A stretch of 64,000 nt of DNA from Candidatus Tectomicrobia bacterium (GTDB taxonomy: Bacteria > UBA8248): assembly GCA_016192135.1 (NCBI GenBank), contig JACPUR010000024.1, forward strand, positions 42,482-106,481. The letters are read 5' to 3'. The translations under genes were made by a program, and so were the position numbers. The notes under the pieces were generated by a model. The model worked only from the letters and a program-made list of their open reading frames with translations. It had not been told where the DNA came from and made no database searches. This document shows, one piece after another, positions 7,956-16,750 of the stretch (position 1 is the first letter of the stretch; each line of letters opens with the position of its first letter).

Positions 7956-8834
7956 CTACGTCAGCGACTTGCGGATGTGGTTGTACACCTCCCGGCTGAA
8001 GACCATGCGGGCGTGGCCGAGGTTCTCCACGGTGATGTTGATGACGCCGTCCCTTTCCCAGCGCGCGTTGTCGTTCGGGATCACCAGCTCGTCGAAGGTC
8101 GAAGCGATCGCCACGGCCCCCATGCCTTCCCGAAGCCCCGCCCCGTCCAGCGAGCGCAGGAGCTCCCCGTCCGGACGGAGCTGCCGCCCCGACGCGTAAA
8201 TCGAGAACCGCCACAGCTCGCTGCCCCGGTGGGGCGTCCCGATGGTCACGACCCGGCGGATCGGATGGGTGCCCTCGTTCATCTGCATGTAGCGCCGGGC
8301 GATCAGGCCGCCCAGGCTGTGCGCCACCAGGTCGAGCTCCTCGTAGCCGTGCTCCTGGCGGATCCTCTCGATGAACATGCTGAGCTGGCGAGCGTAGCCG
8401 TCGATGAGCCGTCCCGGGGGCCAGTAGGTGAAGAGGTGAACCGTCCTTCCTTCCCGCCGGAGTCTCAGGGCCAAGGGCAAGAGGGCGAGCCCGCGCATCC
8501 CCATCCCGTGGATGAGGATCACCGGCCGCCCTGTGGCGGACGGCGGGGAAAAGTGCGTCGGCTCAAACGACCGCGCGGCCGATTTGGAGCCGAAGCGCTC
8601 GAGAAGCCACCGGAGGCCGGTAATCACGAAATCCGCCCCGGTCAGCACCAGCATGGCGAGGTGGCTCGCCATCTCCGCCAGGATGGGGAGGACGAGCCGG
8701 GGCGAGAATTCCCAGATGCTGTGTTCCTCGCCCCGGCGCTTCGCCTCCTCGTACCAGCGAATGGAATATGTGAGGACGTGAAAGATGATGAACAGGAACA
8801 GGAAGATATACAGGAGCAACTCGAGCAGCCCCAT
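7956..8834 (-). CDS. Membrane-anchored lipase-like alpha/beta hydrolase
   Basis: A 292-residue protein with a strongly hydrophobic N-terminal segment (residues 2-24) and a second hydrophobic stretch near 50-75, followed by a lipase-type hydrolase domain. ILIHGMGMRG provides the oxyanion hole and VAHSLGGLIARR the nucleophile serine, with GTPHRGS downstream as in triacylglycerol lipases. The C-terminal His lies in NLGHARM. It probably acts on lipids or esters at the inner membrane with the hydrolase domain on one face. It converges with the YheT-like gene. Substrate unknown. Confidence 0.75.
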   Translation of the reverse strand: MGLLELLLYIFLFLFIIFHVLTYSIRWYEEAKRRGEEHSIWEFSPRLVLPILAEMASHLAMLVLTGADFVITGLRWLLERFGSKSAARSFEPTHFSPPSATGRPVILIHGMGMRGLALLPLALRLRREGRTVHLFTYWPPGRLIDGYARQLSMFIERIRQEHGYEELDLVAHSLGGLIARRYMQMNEGTHPIRRVVTIGTPHRGSELWRFSIYASGRQLRPDGELLRSLDGAGLREGMGAVAIASTFDELVIPNDNARWERDGVINITVENLGHARMVFSREVYNHIRKSLT

Positions 8835-8945
8835 GCCGCGGTCCTCCCTGCCGGTGTGGACAACCGTGGCGGCCCGGCCGGAGCGGCCGGCCCAGAACGG
8901 AAGGATAGGATAACGGGGAACCGCCGCCGTGGGAAGAGGGCCTTT

Positions 8946-10037
8946 TCAGGATATCCTTTGGAAGCTGCGGGAGCGGGTCTGCTCCGTCCGGGAGAAGGCG
9001 CAGGCAATGAGGCGGTCCAGCATGTCCGGGTATGAAATCCCGGCGGCCTGGATCATTTTCGGATAGCCGCTGAGGGGGGTGAAACCGGGCAAGGTGTTCA
9101 CCTCATTGATGTAAATTTCGCCAGTCCGCTCCCGGAAGAAGCAGTCCACGCGGGCCAGGCCCGAGCAGCCCAGGGCCAGGAAGGCCGCGCGCGCATGGGA
9201 GCGGAGGCGGTCCGCGACGCTTTCGTCCAGGGGAGCGGGGATGAGGATGTCGGTCAGGCCGGGGGTGTACTTGGCGCGGTAGTCGTACCAGCCCGTCTTG
9301 GGCCGCACCTCCGCCAGGGGGCTCGCCAGGATATCCCCCACCGAGGGCCCCTCCAGAATCGAGCACTCCACCTCGTGGCCCTGGGCCTCCTCCTCGACGA
9401 GCACCTTGACGTCGTAGCCCATGGCGTCGGCCACGGCGCGCTCGAGCTGGTCCGGGTTCTCCACGCGGTGGACGCCCACGCTGCTGCCGAGCGAGGCGGG
9501 CTTGACGAAGACGGGGAAGGTGAACCGCGACTCCACCTCCGCCAGGATGCCCCGCTTGTCCGATTCCCATCGTCCCTTGGTGACCGTCACGGTGGGGAGC
9601 ATCGGGAGCCCCGCGGCGCGGAGGACGGCCTTGGTGATCCCCTTGTCCATCGAGACGGCCGAGGCGGTGCAGCCCGAGCCCACGAAGGGGATGTCCGCCA
9701 GCTCCAGAAAGCCCTGGAGGGTGCCGTCCTCGCCGAAGGTGCCATGGATCATCGGGAAGAAGGCGTCCACGCGGGCGGCTTCCGAGCCGTCCGTCCCGAG
9801 GAGCGCCGGGCGCCCCGGGGCGGGGGAGAGGAGCACCTCGCGACCTTCGGCCGCCGCCGCCCTGGGCCCGGGCAGGAGAATCCACCGGCCCTCCCGGCTC
9901 ACCAGGAGGGGCAGCACCTCGTAGCGCTCCCGGTCGAGCGCCTCCATGACGGCGCGGCCCGAGGCGAGGCTCACGTCGTGCTCGGCGGAACGCCCGCCGA
10001 AGATCACGCAAATCCGTTTCCTGCTCTGGGCTGCCAT
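8946..10037 (-). CDS. ddl: D-alanine--D-alanine ligase
   Basis: ATP-grasp ligase of 363 residues that joins two D-alanines for peptidoglycan precursors. It opens with ICVIFGGRSAEHDVSL, the classic Ddl start, and carries FFPMIHGTFGEDG, the FVKPASLGSSVGV ATP-binding segment and the metal-binding INEVNTLPGFT motif. A longer open frame extends upstream, but that part is the shadow of the neighbouring gene; the ATG at 10037 with AGAGGAAC upstream is the real start. It lies 32 bp downstream of an isochorismatase-family gene on the same strand. It is outside any cell-wall cluster, so it may be the housekeeping copy or an extra one. Confidence 0.94.
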   Translation of the reverse strand: MAAQSRKRICVIFGGRSAEHDVSLASGRAVMEALDRERYEVLPLLVSREGRWILLPGPRAAAAEGREVLLSPAPGRPALLGTDGSEAARVDAFFPMIHGTFGEDGTLQGFLELADIPFVGSGCTASAVSMDKGITKAVLRAAGLPMLPTVTVTKGRWESDKRGILAEVESRFTFPVFVKPASLGSSVGVHRVENPDQLERAVADAMGYDVKVLVEEEAQGHEVECSILEGPSVGDILASPLAEVRPKTGWYDYRAKYTPGLTDILIPAPLDESVADRLRSHARAAFLALGCSGLARVDCFFRERTGEIYINEVNTLPGFTPLSGYPKMIQAAGISYPDMLDRLIACAFSRTEQTRSRSFQRIS

Positions 10038-10069
10038 GTCGCCGGCCGTTCCTCTTGAGGGCGGAGGGC

Positions 10070-10639
10070 TCAGCGGATGAGCCGGGAGAGGGCCTTGAAG
10101 TCCTCGGTCCCGGCCACCCGGAGAAGATCGAAGAGCGCCTGCTCGGCGGTGGTCGGCACCGCTCCGGCCCGCTCGAGCGCCGCGAGCCCGGTGCGCCAGT
10201 TGAGCTTGGAGCGGGAGCAGAGGGCGTCCGCCACGGCATGGACGATGAAACCGTTCTCCATCAGGTCCAGGGCGGTCTGGTAGCAGCACACGTGGGTCTC
10301 GGCTCCCGTGAGGAGCACCTTGGTGCGGCCCAGGCTCCGGAGGCGCTCCATGAAGCCCTCGGCGCCGCAGCAGCTGAACGACATCTTGGGGAGGGGGGCG
10401 GTCCCCTGCGGGAGGGCGGAGGCCACCTCGCCGAGGGTGGCGCCCAGCCCCTTGGGGTACTGCTCGGTCACGATTGCCGGGAAGCCCAGCCGCTTGCCTG
10501 CCTCGATGAGGGCCTGGATGCGCCCGATGACCTGCGGGCGCACTTTCTCCGGCATGGCGGCCATGAGGCGCTCCTGGACGTCCACCACGACGAGGACGCA
10601 TTCCTCGGGCCGCAGGCGCAAGGCTTGGATGTCGCTCAT
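10070..10639 (-). CDS. Isochorismatase-family cysteine hydrolase
   Basis: Cytosolic cysteine hydrolase of 189 residues. The family triad is visible: Asp20 in LVVVDVQERL, Lys85 in PKMSFSC and the nucleophile Cys118 in ETHVCC. The closest family resemblance is to YcaC/nicotinamidase-like hydrolases rather than true isochorismatases. Family members cleave amides or ethers of small metabolites; the substrate is not evident. The gene begins near a divergent 2-hydroxyacid dehydrogenase and ends 32 bp before ddl, so the two are probably co-transcribed. Confidence 0.85.
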   Translation of the reverse strand: MSDIQALRLRPEECVLVVVDVQERLMAAMPEKVRPQVIGRIQALIEAGKRLGFPAIVTEQYPKGLGATLGEVASALPQGTAPLPKMSFSCCGAEGFMERLRSLGRTKVLLTGAETHVCCYQTALDLMENGFIVHAVADALCSRSKLNWRTGLAALERAGAVPTTAEQALFDLLRVAGTEDFKALSRLIR

Positions 10640-10705
10640 CGGGCCTCCGGTTCGGCGGGCGAAGCCGGGTAGGGGGTATCACAGCGCCCGCGGGGGGTCA
10701 ACGCC

Positions 10706-10734
10706 TTGATCGGGCGGTGGGGCTGGGATAGCAT
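10706..10734 (+). promoter_or_regulatory. Promoter for the 10.8-kb dehydrogenase
   Basis: TTGATC at 10706-10711, 17-bp spacer, TAGCAT at 10729-10734. It lies in the divergent gap between the isochorismatase-like gene and the 2-hydroxyacid dehydrogenase. A similar TAGCAT -10 occurs at 13675, which supports the call. Confidence 0.45.
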
Positions 10735-10814
10735 CGGACCCGAAATTCTCGTTGCCCTCCCCAGGCGTGCCGCGCGCGCCGCTCGAATCCTCGTGACAGG
10801 AAAGGGGAACCGGA

Positions 10815-11804
10815 ATGGCTGGGAAGGCGAAGGTGGTCCTGACCGATTACGTCTGGGAATCGCTGGACGTGGAGAAGAAGACCTTGGAAGGCATCGCGGA
10901 TCTCGTGGCGCTCCAGACCAAGAAGCCCGACGAATTCATCGCCCAGGCGGAGGACTGCGACGCGCTCCTGAACACCTACGCCGGGCCCATTACGGCCGAA
11001 GTCATGGGCCGGATGCGCAAGTGCAAGATCATCGCCCGCTACGGCATCGGCGTGGACACCATCGACCTGGAAGCCGCCACGAAGGCCGGCATCATCGTCA
11101 CCAACAACCCCACCTATTGCATCGAGGAGGTGGCCGAGCACACGATGGCCCTCCTCGTCTCCTGCGCCCGAAAGATCCCCCTCTACGACCGCCTCGTGCG
11201 GGCCGGGCGCTGGGAGGTCCCGCCCGGCAAGCCCATGTTCCGCATGGTGGGGCGGACGCTGGGCCTGGTCGGCTTCGGGAACATCGCCCGCGAGGTGGCG
11301 GTTCGCGCCGCTGCCTTCGGGATGAAGGTGCTGTTCAGCGACCCCTTCGTGAACGAGGGGCAGTTCCCCGCTCCGGGCAAGAAGATGGAGCTGAACGGCA
11401 TGCTGCGGGAAGCGGATTTCGTCTCGCTCCATCCCCCCCTCATCCCCCAGACGCGGGGGATGATGAACGACGAGATTTTCGGGTTGATGAAGCCCACGGC
11501 TTTCGTCATCAACTGCTCCCGGGGCCCCATCATCAACACGGACGCCCTGGTGCGGGCGCTGGACGCGGGAAAGATCGCCGGGGCGGCGCTCGACACCACC
11601 GACCCGGAACCCCTGCCGAACCCCCATCCGCTGCGCGGGCGCGAGAACGTCATCATCACCCCCCACGCCGCCTGGTACAGCGAGCAGGCCATGGTGGGCC
11701 TCCAGGCGGGCGCTCCGAACGAGGTGAAGCGGGTGCTCACGGGGCAGTGGCCGGTCAACGTGGTCAACAAGGCGGTGAAGGGCAAGAGCCGGGCGGGCAT
11801 CTAG
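10815..11804 (+). CDS. CtBP-like D-2-hydroxyacid dehydrogenase
   Basis: NAD-dependent 2-hydroxyacid dehydrogenase of 329 residues, related to C-terminal-binding-protein-type dehydrogenases. The NAD turn is GLVGFGNIA near residue 155. The catalytic Arg lies in INCSRGP, the acid in TTDPEPLP and the catalytic His in TPHAAWYS; the CtBP-like group often has Trp or Tyr after this His, as here. The ATG at 10815 follows GGAAAGGGGAA. A CocE-type hydrolase follows 46 bp later, so the pair may process an ester- or amide-derived hydroxyacid. Distinct in sequence from the homologue at 2554. Confidence 0.86.
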   Translation: MAGKAKVVLTDYVWESLDVEKKTLEGIADLVALQTKKPDEFIAQAEDCDALLNTYAGPITAEVMGRMRKCKIIARYGIGVDTIDLEAATKAGIIVTNNPTYCIEEVAEHTMALLVSCARKIPLYDRLVRAGRWEVPPGKPMFRMVGRTLGLVGFGNIAREVAVRAAAFGMKVLFSDPFVNEGQFPAPGKKMELNGMLREADFVSLHPPLIPQTRGMMNDEIFGLMKPTAFVINCSRGPIINTDALVRALDAGKIAGAALDTTDPEPLPNPHPLRGRENVIITPHAAWYSEQAMVGLQAGAPNEVKRVLTGQWPVNVVNKAVKGKSRAGI

Positions 11805-11850
11805 GCGCCCGACGCCGAAGCCCATCCGGGCCCGATCAGAGGAGAGCCTC

Positions 11851-13611
11851 ATGAGCCAGGCGCCCAAGGTCAACGAGCGCACCGAAGTGCGGGACGGCAT
11901 GAAAATCACCTGGCACCAGGGAATCCCGGTGGATGACGGCATCGTCCTGCGCGCCGACGTCTACCGCCCCATCGAGGATGGCAAGTACCCGGTCATCCTG
12001 ACCTACGGAGTGTACGGGAAAGGGGTGTCCTACCAGGAGGGCTACCATCACCAGTGGAAGAAGATGGTCGAGGACTACCCGGAGATCCTCGAGGGCTCGA
12101 CCAACAAGTACCAGAACTGGGAGGTGACGGACCCCGAGCGCTGGATCCCCCACGGCTACGTCTGCGTCCGGGTGGACTCCCGCGGCGCCGGCTGGTCGCC
12201 AGGCTTCCTGGACGTGAACTGCCCCAGGGAGATCGACGATCTCTACCAGTGCATCGAGTGGGCCGGCACCCAGCCCTGGAGCACCGGCAAGGTGGGGATG
12301 CTCGGCATCTCCTACTATTCCCGGAACCAGTGGCGTGTCGCGGCCCGTAAGCCGCCCCATCTCGCGGCCATCATCCCCTGGGAAGGCGGAAACGATCCCT
12401 ACCGGGACTCGGGCTACCACGGGGGAATCCTGAGCCAGTTCGCCGAGACGTGGTCCAGGGTACAGGTGGCCCACGTGCAGTACGGGTATGGGGAGCGCGG
12501 GAAGCGCAACCCCAACACCGGCGAGCCCGCCGCGGGCCCCGTCACCCTCTCGGACGAGGAGTTGGCCAGGAACCGCACCAACGCCTTCGAGGAGCTCAAG
12601 AAGCACCCCCTCGACGACGACTGGCACAAGTCGCGCCGCGCCGAGTTCTCCAAGGTCGAGGTGCCGCTTCTCTCCTGCGCGAACTGGGGCGGGCAGGGCA
12701 TCCATCCGCGGGGGAACTTCAACGGCTACATGGAGGCGGCCTCCAAGCAGAAGTGGCTCGAGGCCCACGGCGACTCCCACTGGTCGCTCTTCTCGGCCAA
12801 CTACGGCCTCGCCCTCCAAAAGAAGTTCTTCGACCACTTCCTCAAGGGCATCGACAACGGCTGGGAGAAGACCCCGCCGGTAACGCTCAACATCCGCCAC
12901 CCCGGGCCCAAGTTCGTGCCCCGGCACGAGAATGAATGGCCCATCGCCCGCACCCAGTGGACGAAGTTCTACCTCAACCCGGAGAACATGAGCCTCGACG
13001 CCAAGCTCCCCGCCAAGACGCTCAAGGCGGAGTACGAAGCGATGGGCGACGGCCTCACCTTCTGGCTCCCCCCGATGGAGAAGGACACCGAGATCACCGG
13101 CCCGATGGCGGCCAAGATTTTCCTCTCCTCCTCGACCAAGGACGCTGACCTATTCCTGGTCGTCCGGGTGTTCGATCCGCAGGGGAAGGAGCTGACCTTC
13201 ATGGGCTCGACCGACCCCAACACCCCCGTCGCCAACGGCTGGCTGAGGGCCTCCCACCGGGCGCTGGACCCCAAGCTCTCCAAGCCCTGGAGGCCCTACC
13301 ATCCCCATGACAAGGTGGAGCCGCTGACCCCGGGCGAGGTCTACGGGTGCGACGTGGAGATCGTCTCCTCGTGCCTCGTCGTCCCCAAGGGCTGGAAGCT
13401 GGCTCTCTCCGTCCGGGGGAAGGACTACGAGTACACGGGCCAGCTGAGCGAGTTCGCCAAGAGCTTCCACTACGGCACCCGGGGGACGGGGGGCATGACC
13501 CACAACGACCCAGACAACCGGCCGAAGGAGGTCTTCCACAACCGGGTGACGCTCCACTCGGGAGGCGGCAGGGACACCCACCTGCTCCTGCCCATCATCC
13601 CCCCCAAGTAA
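11851..13611 (+). CDS. CocE/NonD-family hydrolase
   Basis: Serine hydrolase of 586 residues in the X-Pro dipeptidyl-peptidase/CocE family. The N-terminal alpha/beta hydrolase domain carries DSRGAGWSPG and the nucleophile motif GMLGISYYS near residue 155. A helical cap with a long insert follows, then a C-terminal jelly-roll (PepX_C-like) from roughly residue 370. Members cleave esters, amides or dipeptides, for example cocaine esterase and glutaryl-acylases. There is no signal peptide, so it is cytoplasmic. A GAGGAGAG site precedes the ATG. Substrate unknown; the dehydrogenase upstream suggests a catabolic role. Confidence 0.86.
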   Translation: MSQAPKVNERTEVRDGMKITWHQGIPVDDGIVLRADVYRPIEDGKYPVILTYGVYGKGVSYQEGYHHQWKKMVEDYPEILEGSTNKYQNWEVTDPERWIPHGYVCVRVDSRGAGWSPGFLDVNCPREIDDLYQCIEWAGTQPWSTGKVGMLGISYYSRNQWRVAARKPPHLAAIIPWEGGNDPYRDSGYHGGILSQFAETWSRVQVAHVQYGYGERGKRNPNTGEPAAGPVTLSDEELARNRTNAFEELKKHPLDDDWHKSRRAEFSKVEVPLLSCANWGGQGIHPRGNFNGYMEAASKQKWLEAHGDSHWSLFSANYGLALQKKFFDHFLKGIDNGWEKTPPVTLNIRHPGPKFVPRHENEWPIARTQWTKFYLNPENMSLDAKLPAKTLKAEYEAMGDGLTFWLPPMEKDTEITGPMAAKIFLSSSTKDADLFLVVRVFDPQGKELTFMGSTDPNTPVANGWLRASHRALDPKLSKPWRPYHPHDKVEPLTPGEVYGCDVEIVSSCLVVPKGWKLALSVRGKDYEYTGQLSEFAKSFHYGTRGTGGMTHNDPDNRPKEVFHNRVTLHSGGGRDTHLLLPIIPPK

Positions 13612-13631
13612 CCGGTAGAACCAGTTTCCTT

Positions 13632-13670
13632 GGGGGCGCCGGGGAGAGAAATTGCCCTCCGGCGCCCCTT
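13632..13670 (+). terminator. Possible terminator after the CocE gene
   Basis: A GC-rich inverted repeat (GGGGGCGCCGG with CCGGCGCCCC) starts about 20 bp after the stop codon and ends in a short, weak T run. It overlaps the -35 region of the next operon's promoter, so it could serve as terminator, as regulatory element, or both. Confidence 0.4.
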
Positions 13671-13680
13671 CTGCTAGCAT
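13652..13680 (+). promoter_or_regulatory. Promoter for the partner-switch/Mla operon
   Basis: TTGCCC at 13652-13657, 17-bp spacer, and TAGCAT at 13675-13680 preceded by TGC, an extended -10. It lies 144 bp before the first gene of the operon. Confidence 0.45.
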
Positions 13681-13823
13681 TCGTCTGGGGAAGATTTCCC
13701 TCAAATCAATCTTTTTCAAGCGGTTGCCACTCGCTCCTGCCCGCCCGGGGACGGGCCCGGGGCCCTGGCGCCGCCGTGGCGGTTGATGCCGCTCCGATTG
13801 ATGCTGCCGGAGAGGAGGTTTTC

Positions 13824-15158
13824 ATGCGCACCACCGCCGGCGCCAGGCGCGCCGCGCGCGCGAAAGCCTCCGGCACGGCCCGGGAAATGGAAGCCCTGCG
13901 CGAGCGGGTGGACAGCCTCTCGCGCCTCATGGAGGTGACCGCTCTCATCTCCTCGACGCTGGACCTGGACGAGGTTCTGCAGCGCGTCATGAAGCTGGCC
14001 AAGGAGATCATGGGGGCCGAGGCGGCTTCCGTGATGCTGTGGAACGAGGCGGAGCAGTGCCTGGAGTTCCAGACGTCGGTGGGCGGCGTGGGGGTCGAGG
14101 AGCTGAAGACCATCCGCATTCTCAAGGGGCAGGGCATCGCCGGCTCGGTGATGGAATCGGGCCAGCCGCTCCTGGTGGCCGACGTCAGCAAGGACCCGCG
14201 CTTCTTCTCGAAGGCGGACGAGAAGACCGGCTTCGTGACCCGCTCCATCCTCGCCGCGCCGCTCATCGTCCACGACAAGGTGGTGGGCGTGGGCGAGGTC
14301 CTCAACCACACGGACGGCCGTCCCTTCAGTGAGCTCGATCTGCAGTTGTTCTCCAGCTTCTGCCGCCAGGTCGCCGTGGCCATCGAGAATGCCCGGCTTC
14401 ACCGCTCCGAGGTGCGGCGCCACCTCCTCGATCAGCAGATGGAGATGGCGGCCTCCATCCAGAAGAGCTTTCTCCCCGCCGCCCTGCCCGTGGACAGGGC
14501 GGGGCGCTTCGAGCTGGGGGCGTTCAGCCGCTCGGCCCAGGAGGTGGGGGGTGACCTCTACTGCGTGTCCAGCCTCCCCGACGGGCGGCTTGGCGCCTGC
14601 GTGGGGGACGTCTCGGGGAAGGGCATCCCGGCGGCGCTCTACATGGCCCGGGTGGTGAGCGAGTTCCGGCTGTTCTCGTCGGGAGGCGCCCCCGCGGGCG
14701 AGGTGCTCGCCTCGCTGAACCAGAGCCTCGGCCAGGGCGGCACGCGGGGGATGTTCGTCACCTTCGCCTACGCGGTGCTGAATCCGGCCACGGGCGCTCT
14801 CCATGTGGCCAACGCGGGCCACCTGCCCCTCATCCTGGCGGAGAAGAAGGGCGGGGCGCGGTTCGTGGGTGGAGCCGCGGGCCCGCCGGTGGGGATGCTC
14901 CCCCGGGCGCGCTTTCAGGAGGAGGAGGTCCGCCTCGCCCCCGGCGACACCGTGCTCATCTACTCGGACGGCATCCTGGAGGCGCGCGGGAAAGACCGGG
15001 AGCTGTTCGGCGAGGAGCGCCTGCTCGCGGCGGCGGCGGCCGCGCCGCGGGGGGCCTCGGGCCTCCTGTCGGGCGTGCATCAGGCAGTCGAACGTTTCAC
15101 GCAGGACGAGCCTCAGGCCGACGACATGACCATGGTCTCCCTTTCCTGGGGGGGATGA
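13824..15158 (+). CDS. GAF-domain SpoIIE/RsbU-type PP2C phosphatase
   Basis: Signalling serine phosphatase of 444 residues. A short helical N-terminus leads into a GAF domain (about 40-190) with the GQGIAGSVMESG and SILAAPLIV segments. A coiled linker (LLDQQMEMAASIQKSFLP) follows, typical of RsbU, and then a SpoIIE/PP2C domain from about residue 225 with metal-binding acidic residues in QEVGGDLY, VGDVSGKGIPA and IYSDGILEA. It would dephosphorylate a STAS antagonist in response to a GAF ligand or redox signal. It starts at ATG 13824 after GAGAGGAGG and is only four bases from an RsbW-like kinase gene, then a STAS gene and Mla genes. Confidence 0.88.
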   Translation: MRTTAGARRAARAKASGTAREMEALRERVDSLSRLMEVTALISSTLDLDEVLQRVMKLAKEIMGAEAASVMLWNEAEQCLEFQTSVGGVGVEELKTIRILKGQGIAGSVMESGQPLLVADVSKDPRFFSKADEKTGFVTRSILAAPLIVHDKVVGVGEVLNHTDGRPFSELDLQLFSSFCRQVAVAIENARLHRSEVRRHLLDQQMEMAASIQKSFLPAALPVDRAGRFELGAFSRSAQEVGGDLYCVSSLPDGRLGACVGDVSGKGIPAALYMARVVSEFRLFSSGGAPAGEVLASLNQSLGQGGTRGMFVTFAYAVLNPATGALHVANAGHLPLILAEKKGGARFVGGAAGPPVGMLPRARFQEEEVRLAPGDTVLIYSDGILEARGKDRELFGEERLLAAAAAAPRGASGLLSGVHQAVERFTQDEPQADDMTMVSLSWGG

Positions 15159-15162
15159 GCGC

Positions 15163-15600
15163 GTGGCCGGCGAGGAATGCCCGCGGCGTTTCCAGATCGA
15201 GGTGCCTTCGGACCCCGCCTTCCTGCGGATGGTCCGGACGGCCGTGGACACGCTGTGCGCGGTGGCGGGGATGGATGAGAACGGCCGGTGCATGATCGTG
15301 CTGGCCGTGGACGAGGCGTGCGCCAACATCATCCGCCACAGCTATGACGGCGCGCCGGACAAGCGGATCATCTGCGAGGGCAGGCTGGAGGAGGACGCTC
15401 TCTCCTTTGTCCTGCGGGACTTCGGCAAGAAGGTCGAGCTCTCCCGCATCCAGCCGCGCGAGCTGGACGAGGTCCGGCCCGGCGGGCTGGGGGTGCATTT
15501 TATGCGGAAAGTGATGGACAGCGTCGAGTTTGAGGATTGCGGCGCCGACGGCACGTGCCTGACCATGCGCAAGCGGATTTCAGTGGCCCGGGAGGGGTAA
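15163..15600 (+). CDS. RsbW-like serine kinase (anti-sigma-factor type)
   Basis: GHKL-fold ATP-binding protein of 145 residues resembling RsbW/SpoIIAB. The N box is VLAVDEACANIIRHSY, and the G box is the GGLGVHFMRKVMD segment before the last strand. Such proteins phosphorylate a STAS partner and release or bind a target by partner switching. The start is GTG 15163, four bases after the phosphatase stop; the STAS gene begins one base after its own stop. No sigma factor gene is nearby, so the regulated target may be something other than a sigma factor. Confidence 0.85.
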   Translation: MAGEECPRRFQIEVPSDPAFLRMVRTAVDTLCAVAGMDENGRCMIVLAVDEACANIIRHSYDGAPDKRIICEGRLEEDALSFVLRDFGKKVELSRIQPRELDEVRPGGLGVHFMRKVMDSVEFEDCGADGTCLTMRKRISVAREG

Positions 15601-15601
15601 G

Positions 15602-15934
15602 ATGCAGATCGACACGAAGGAGATTGGCAAGGCCACCCTGCTCCAGGTGTCGGGCGAGGTGGACATGTCCAACTCTCCCCAGGTGCGCGAGAAGCTCATC
15701 GGCTTCATCAAGAAGAAGGCGCCCGCCATCCTGGTGGACCTGGGCGGGGTGACCTACATGGACAGCTCGGGCATCGCCACTCTCGTCGAGGGGCTCCAGG
15801 AGACCATGGGCTACGGCGGCAAGTTCCGCCTCGTGTCCCTCACGCCCAAGGTGCGCCAGGTGTTCGACCTGGCCCGGCTCACCGACGTCTTCGAGATTTA
15901 TCCCGATCTGCCGAGCGCGCAGGAGGGGCTCTAG
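15602..15934 (+). CDS. STAS-domain protein (anti-anti-sigma / MlaB-like)
   Basis: Single STAS domain of 110 residues. It keeps the phospho-acceptor motif YMDSSGIATL (Ser55/Ser56) of SpoIIAA/RsbV-type antagonists. It is one base downstream of the RsbW-like kinase and two bases upstream of the MlaE permease gene. In E. coli, MlaB is a STAS protein that binds MlaF and has Thr in the corresponding loop. This protein could therefore be both the partner-switch substrate and the MlaB subunit of the lipid transporter. The domain call is firm; the double role is inference from gene order. Confidence 0.88.
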   Translation: MQIDTKEIGKATLLQVSGEVDMSNSPQVREKLIGFIKKKAPAILVDLGGVTYMDSSGIATLVEGLQETMGYGGKFRLVSLTPKVRQVFDLARLTDVFEIYPDLPSAQEGL

Positions 15935-15936
15935 CC

Positions 15937-16746
15937 TTGCCGGCACCCGAAGACGCCCTCGCGGCCATGGGGCGCGCCGCCATTCACGCGGCGGACGTGG
16001 CCCGCGACGTGTGGGGGCTCCTCAAGGACATCGTTTTCTGGATGTTCGTCGCGCCCTGGAAGCGCCAGAGGGCCGGCATCCGCTGGGAGAGCGTCATCGA
16101 GCAGGGAGTGCGGATCGGCTGGGACGCCATCCCCATCGTCGTCCTCATCAATTTCTTCATCGGCATGATCTCGGCGCTCCAGAGCGCCTCGCTCCTCAAG
16201 CAGTTCGGCCAGCTTCTCCTCATCGCGAACGCGGTGGCGCTCTCCATGACCCGCGAGCTTGGGCCGCTCCTCACCGCCGTCATCGTCTCCGGGCGCAGCG
16301 GCTCGGCCTTCACGGCCGAGATCGGGAGCATGAAAATGGCCGAGGAGGTGGACGCCCTCTCGACCATGGGGCTCAACCCCACCCGATTCCTGATCGTGCC
16401 GCGCATCCTGGCCATGGCAGTGGCCGTCCCGATGCTCACGCTGGTGGCCGACTTCATGGGCATCTTCGGAGGCTGGCTCATCGCCGTCACGGTGGTGGAC
16501 CTGGGCTCATGGCAGTACCTGAGGCACACGGCGGACGCCATCGACATGGGCGACGTGATGCGCGGCCTCACCAAGAGCTGCGTCTTCGGCGGGATCATCG
16601 CCACGGTGGGCTGCTACCTGGGCGTCCACGTGGAAGGAGGGGCCGCCGGAGTGGGTCGCTCGACGACCAATTCGGTCGTGGTTTCCATCTTCCTGGTCAT
16701 CTTCGCGAACCTGATCTTCACCGCGTTCTTCTACGTGATCGAGTGA
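15937..16746 (+). CDS. mlaE: MlaE-family lipid ABC permease
   Basis: Inner-membrane permease of 269 residues in the MlaE/YrbE family, which forms the channel of MCE lipid transporters. It has an amphipathic N-terminal interface helix and about five or six membrane segments. The family signature EIGSMKMAEEVDALSTMG is followed by NPTRFLIVPR. It uses a TTG start at 15937, two bases after the STAS stop, in an operon with MlaF, MlaD and an auxiliary lipoprotein. It moves phospholipids between the two membranes; direction is not shown by sequence. Confidence 0.93.
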   Translation: MPAPEDALAAMGRAAIHAADVARDVWGLLKDIVFWMFVAPWKRQRAGIRWESVIEQGVRIGWDAIPIVVLINFFIGMISALQSASLLKQFGQLLLIANAVALSMTRELGPLLTAVIVSGRSGSAFTAEIGSMKMAEEVDALSTMGLNPTRFLIVPRILAMAVAVPMLTLVADFMGIFGGWLIAVTVVDLGSWQYLRHTADAIDMGDVMRGLTKSCVFGGIIATVGCYLGVHVEGGAAGVGRSTTNSVVVSIFLVIFANLIFTAFFYVIE

Positions 16747-16750
16747 GACG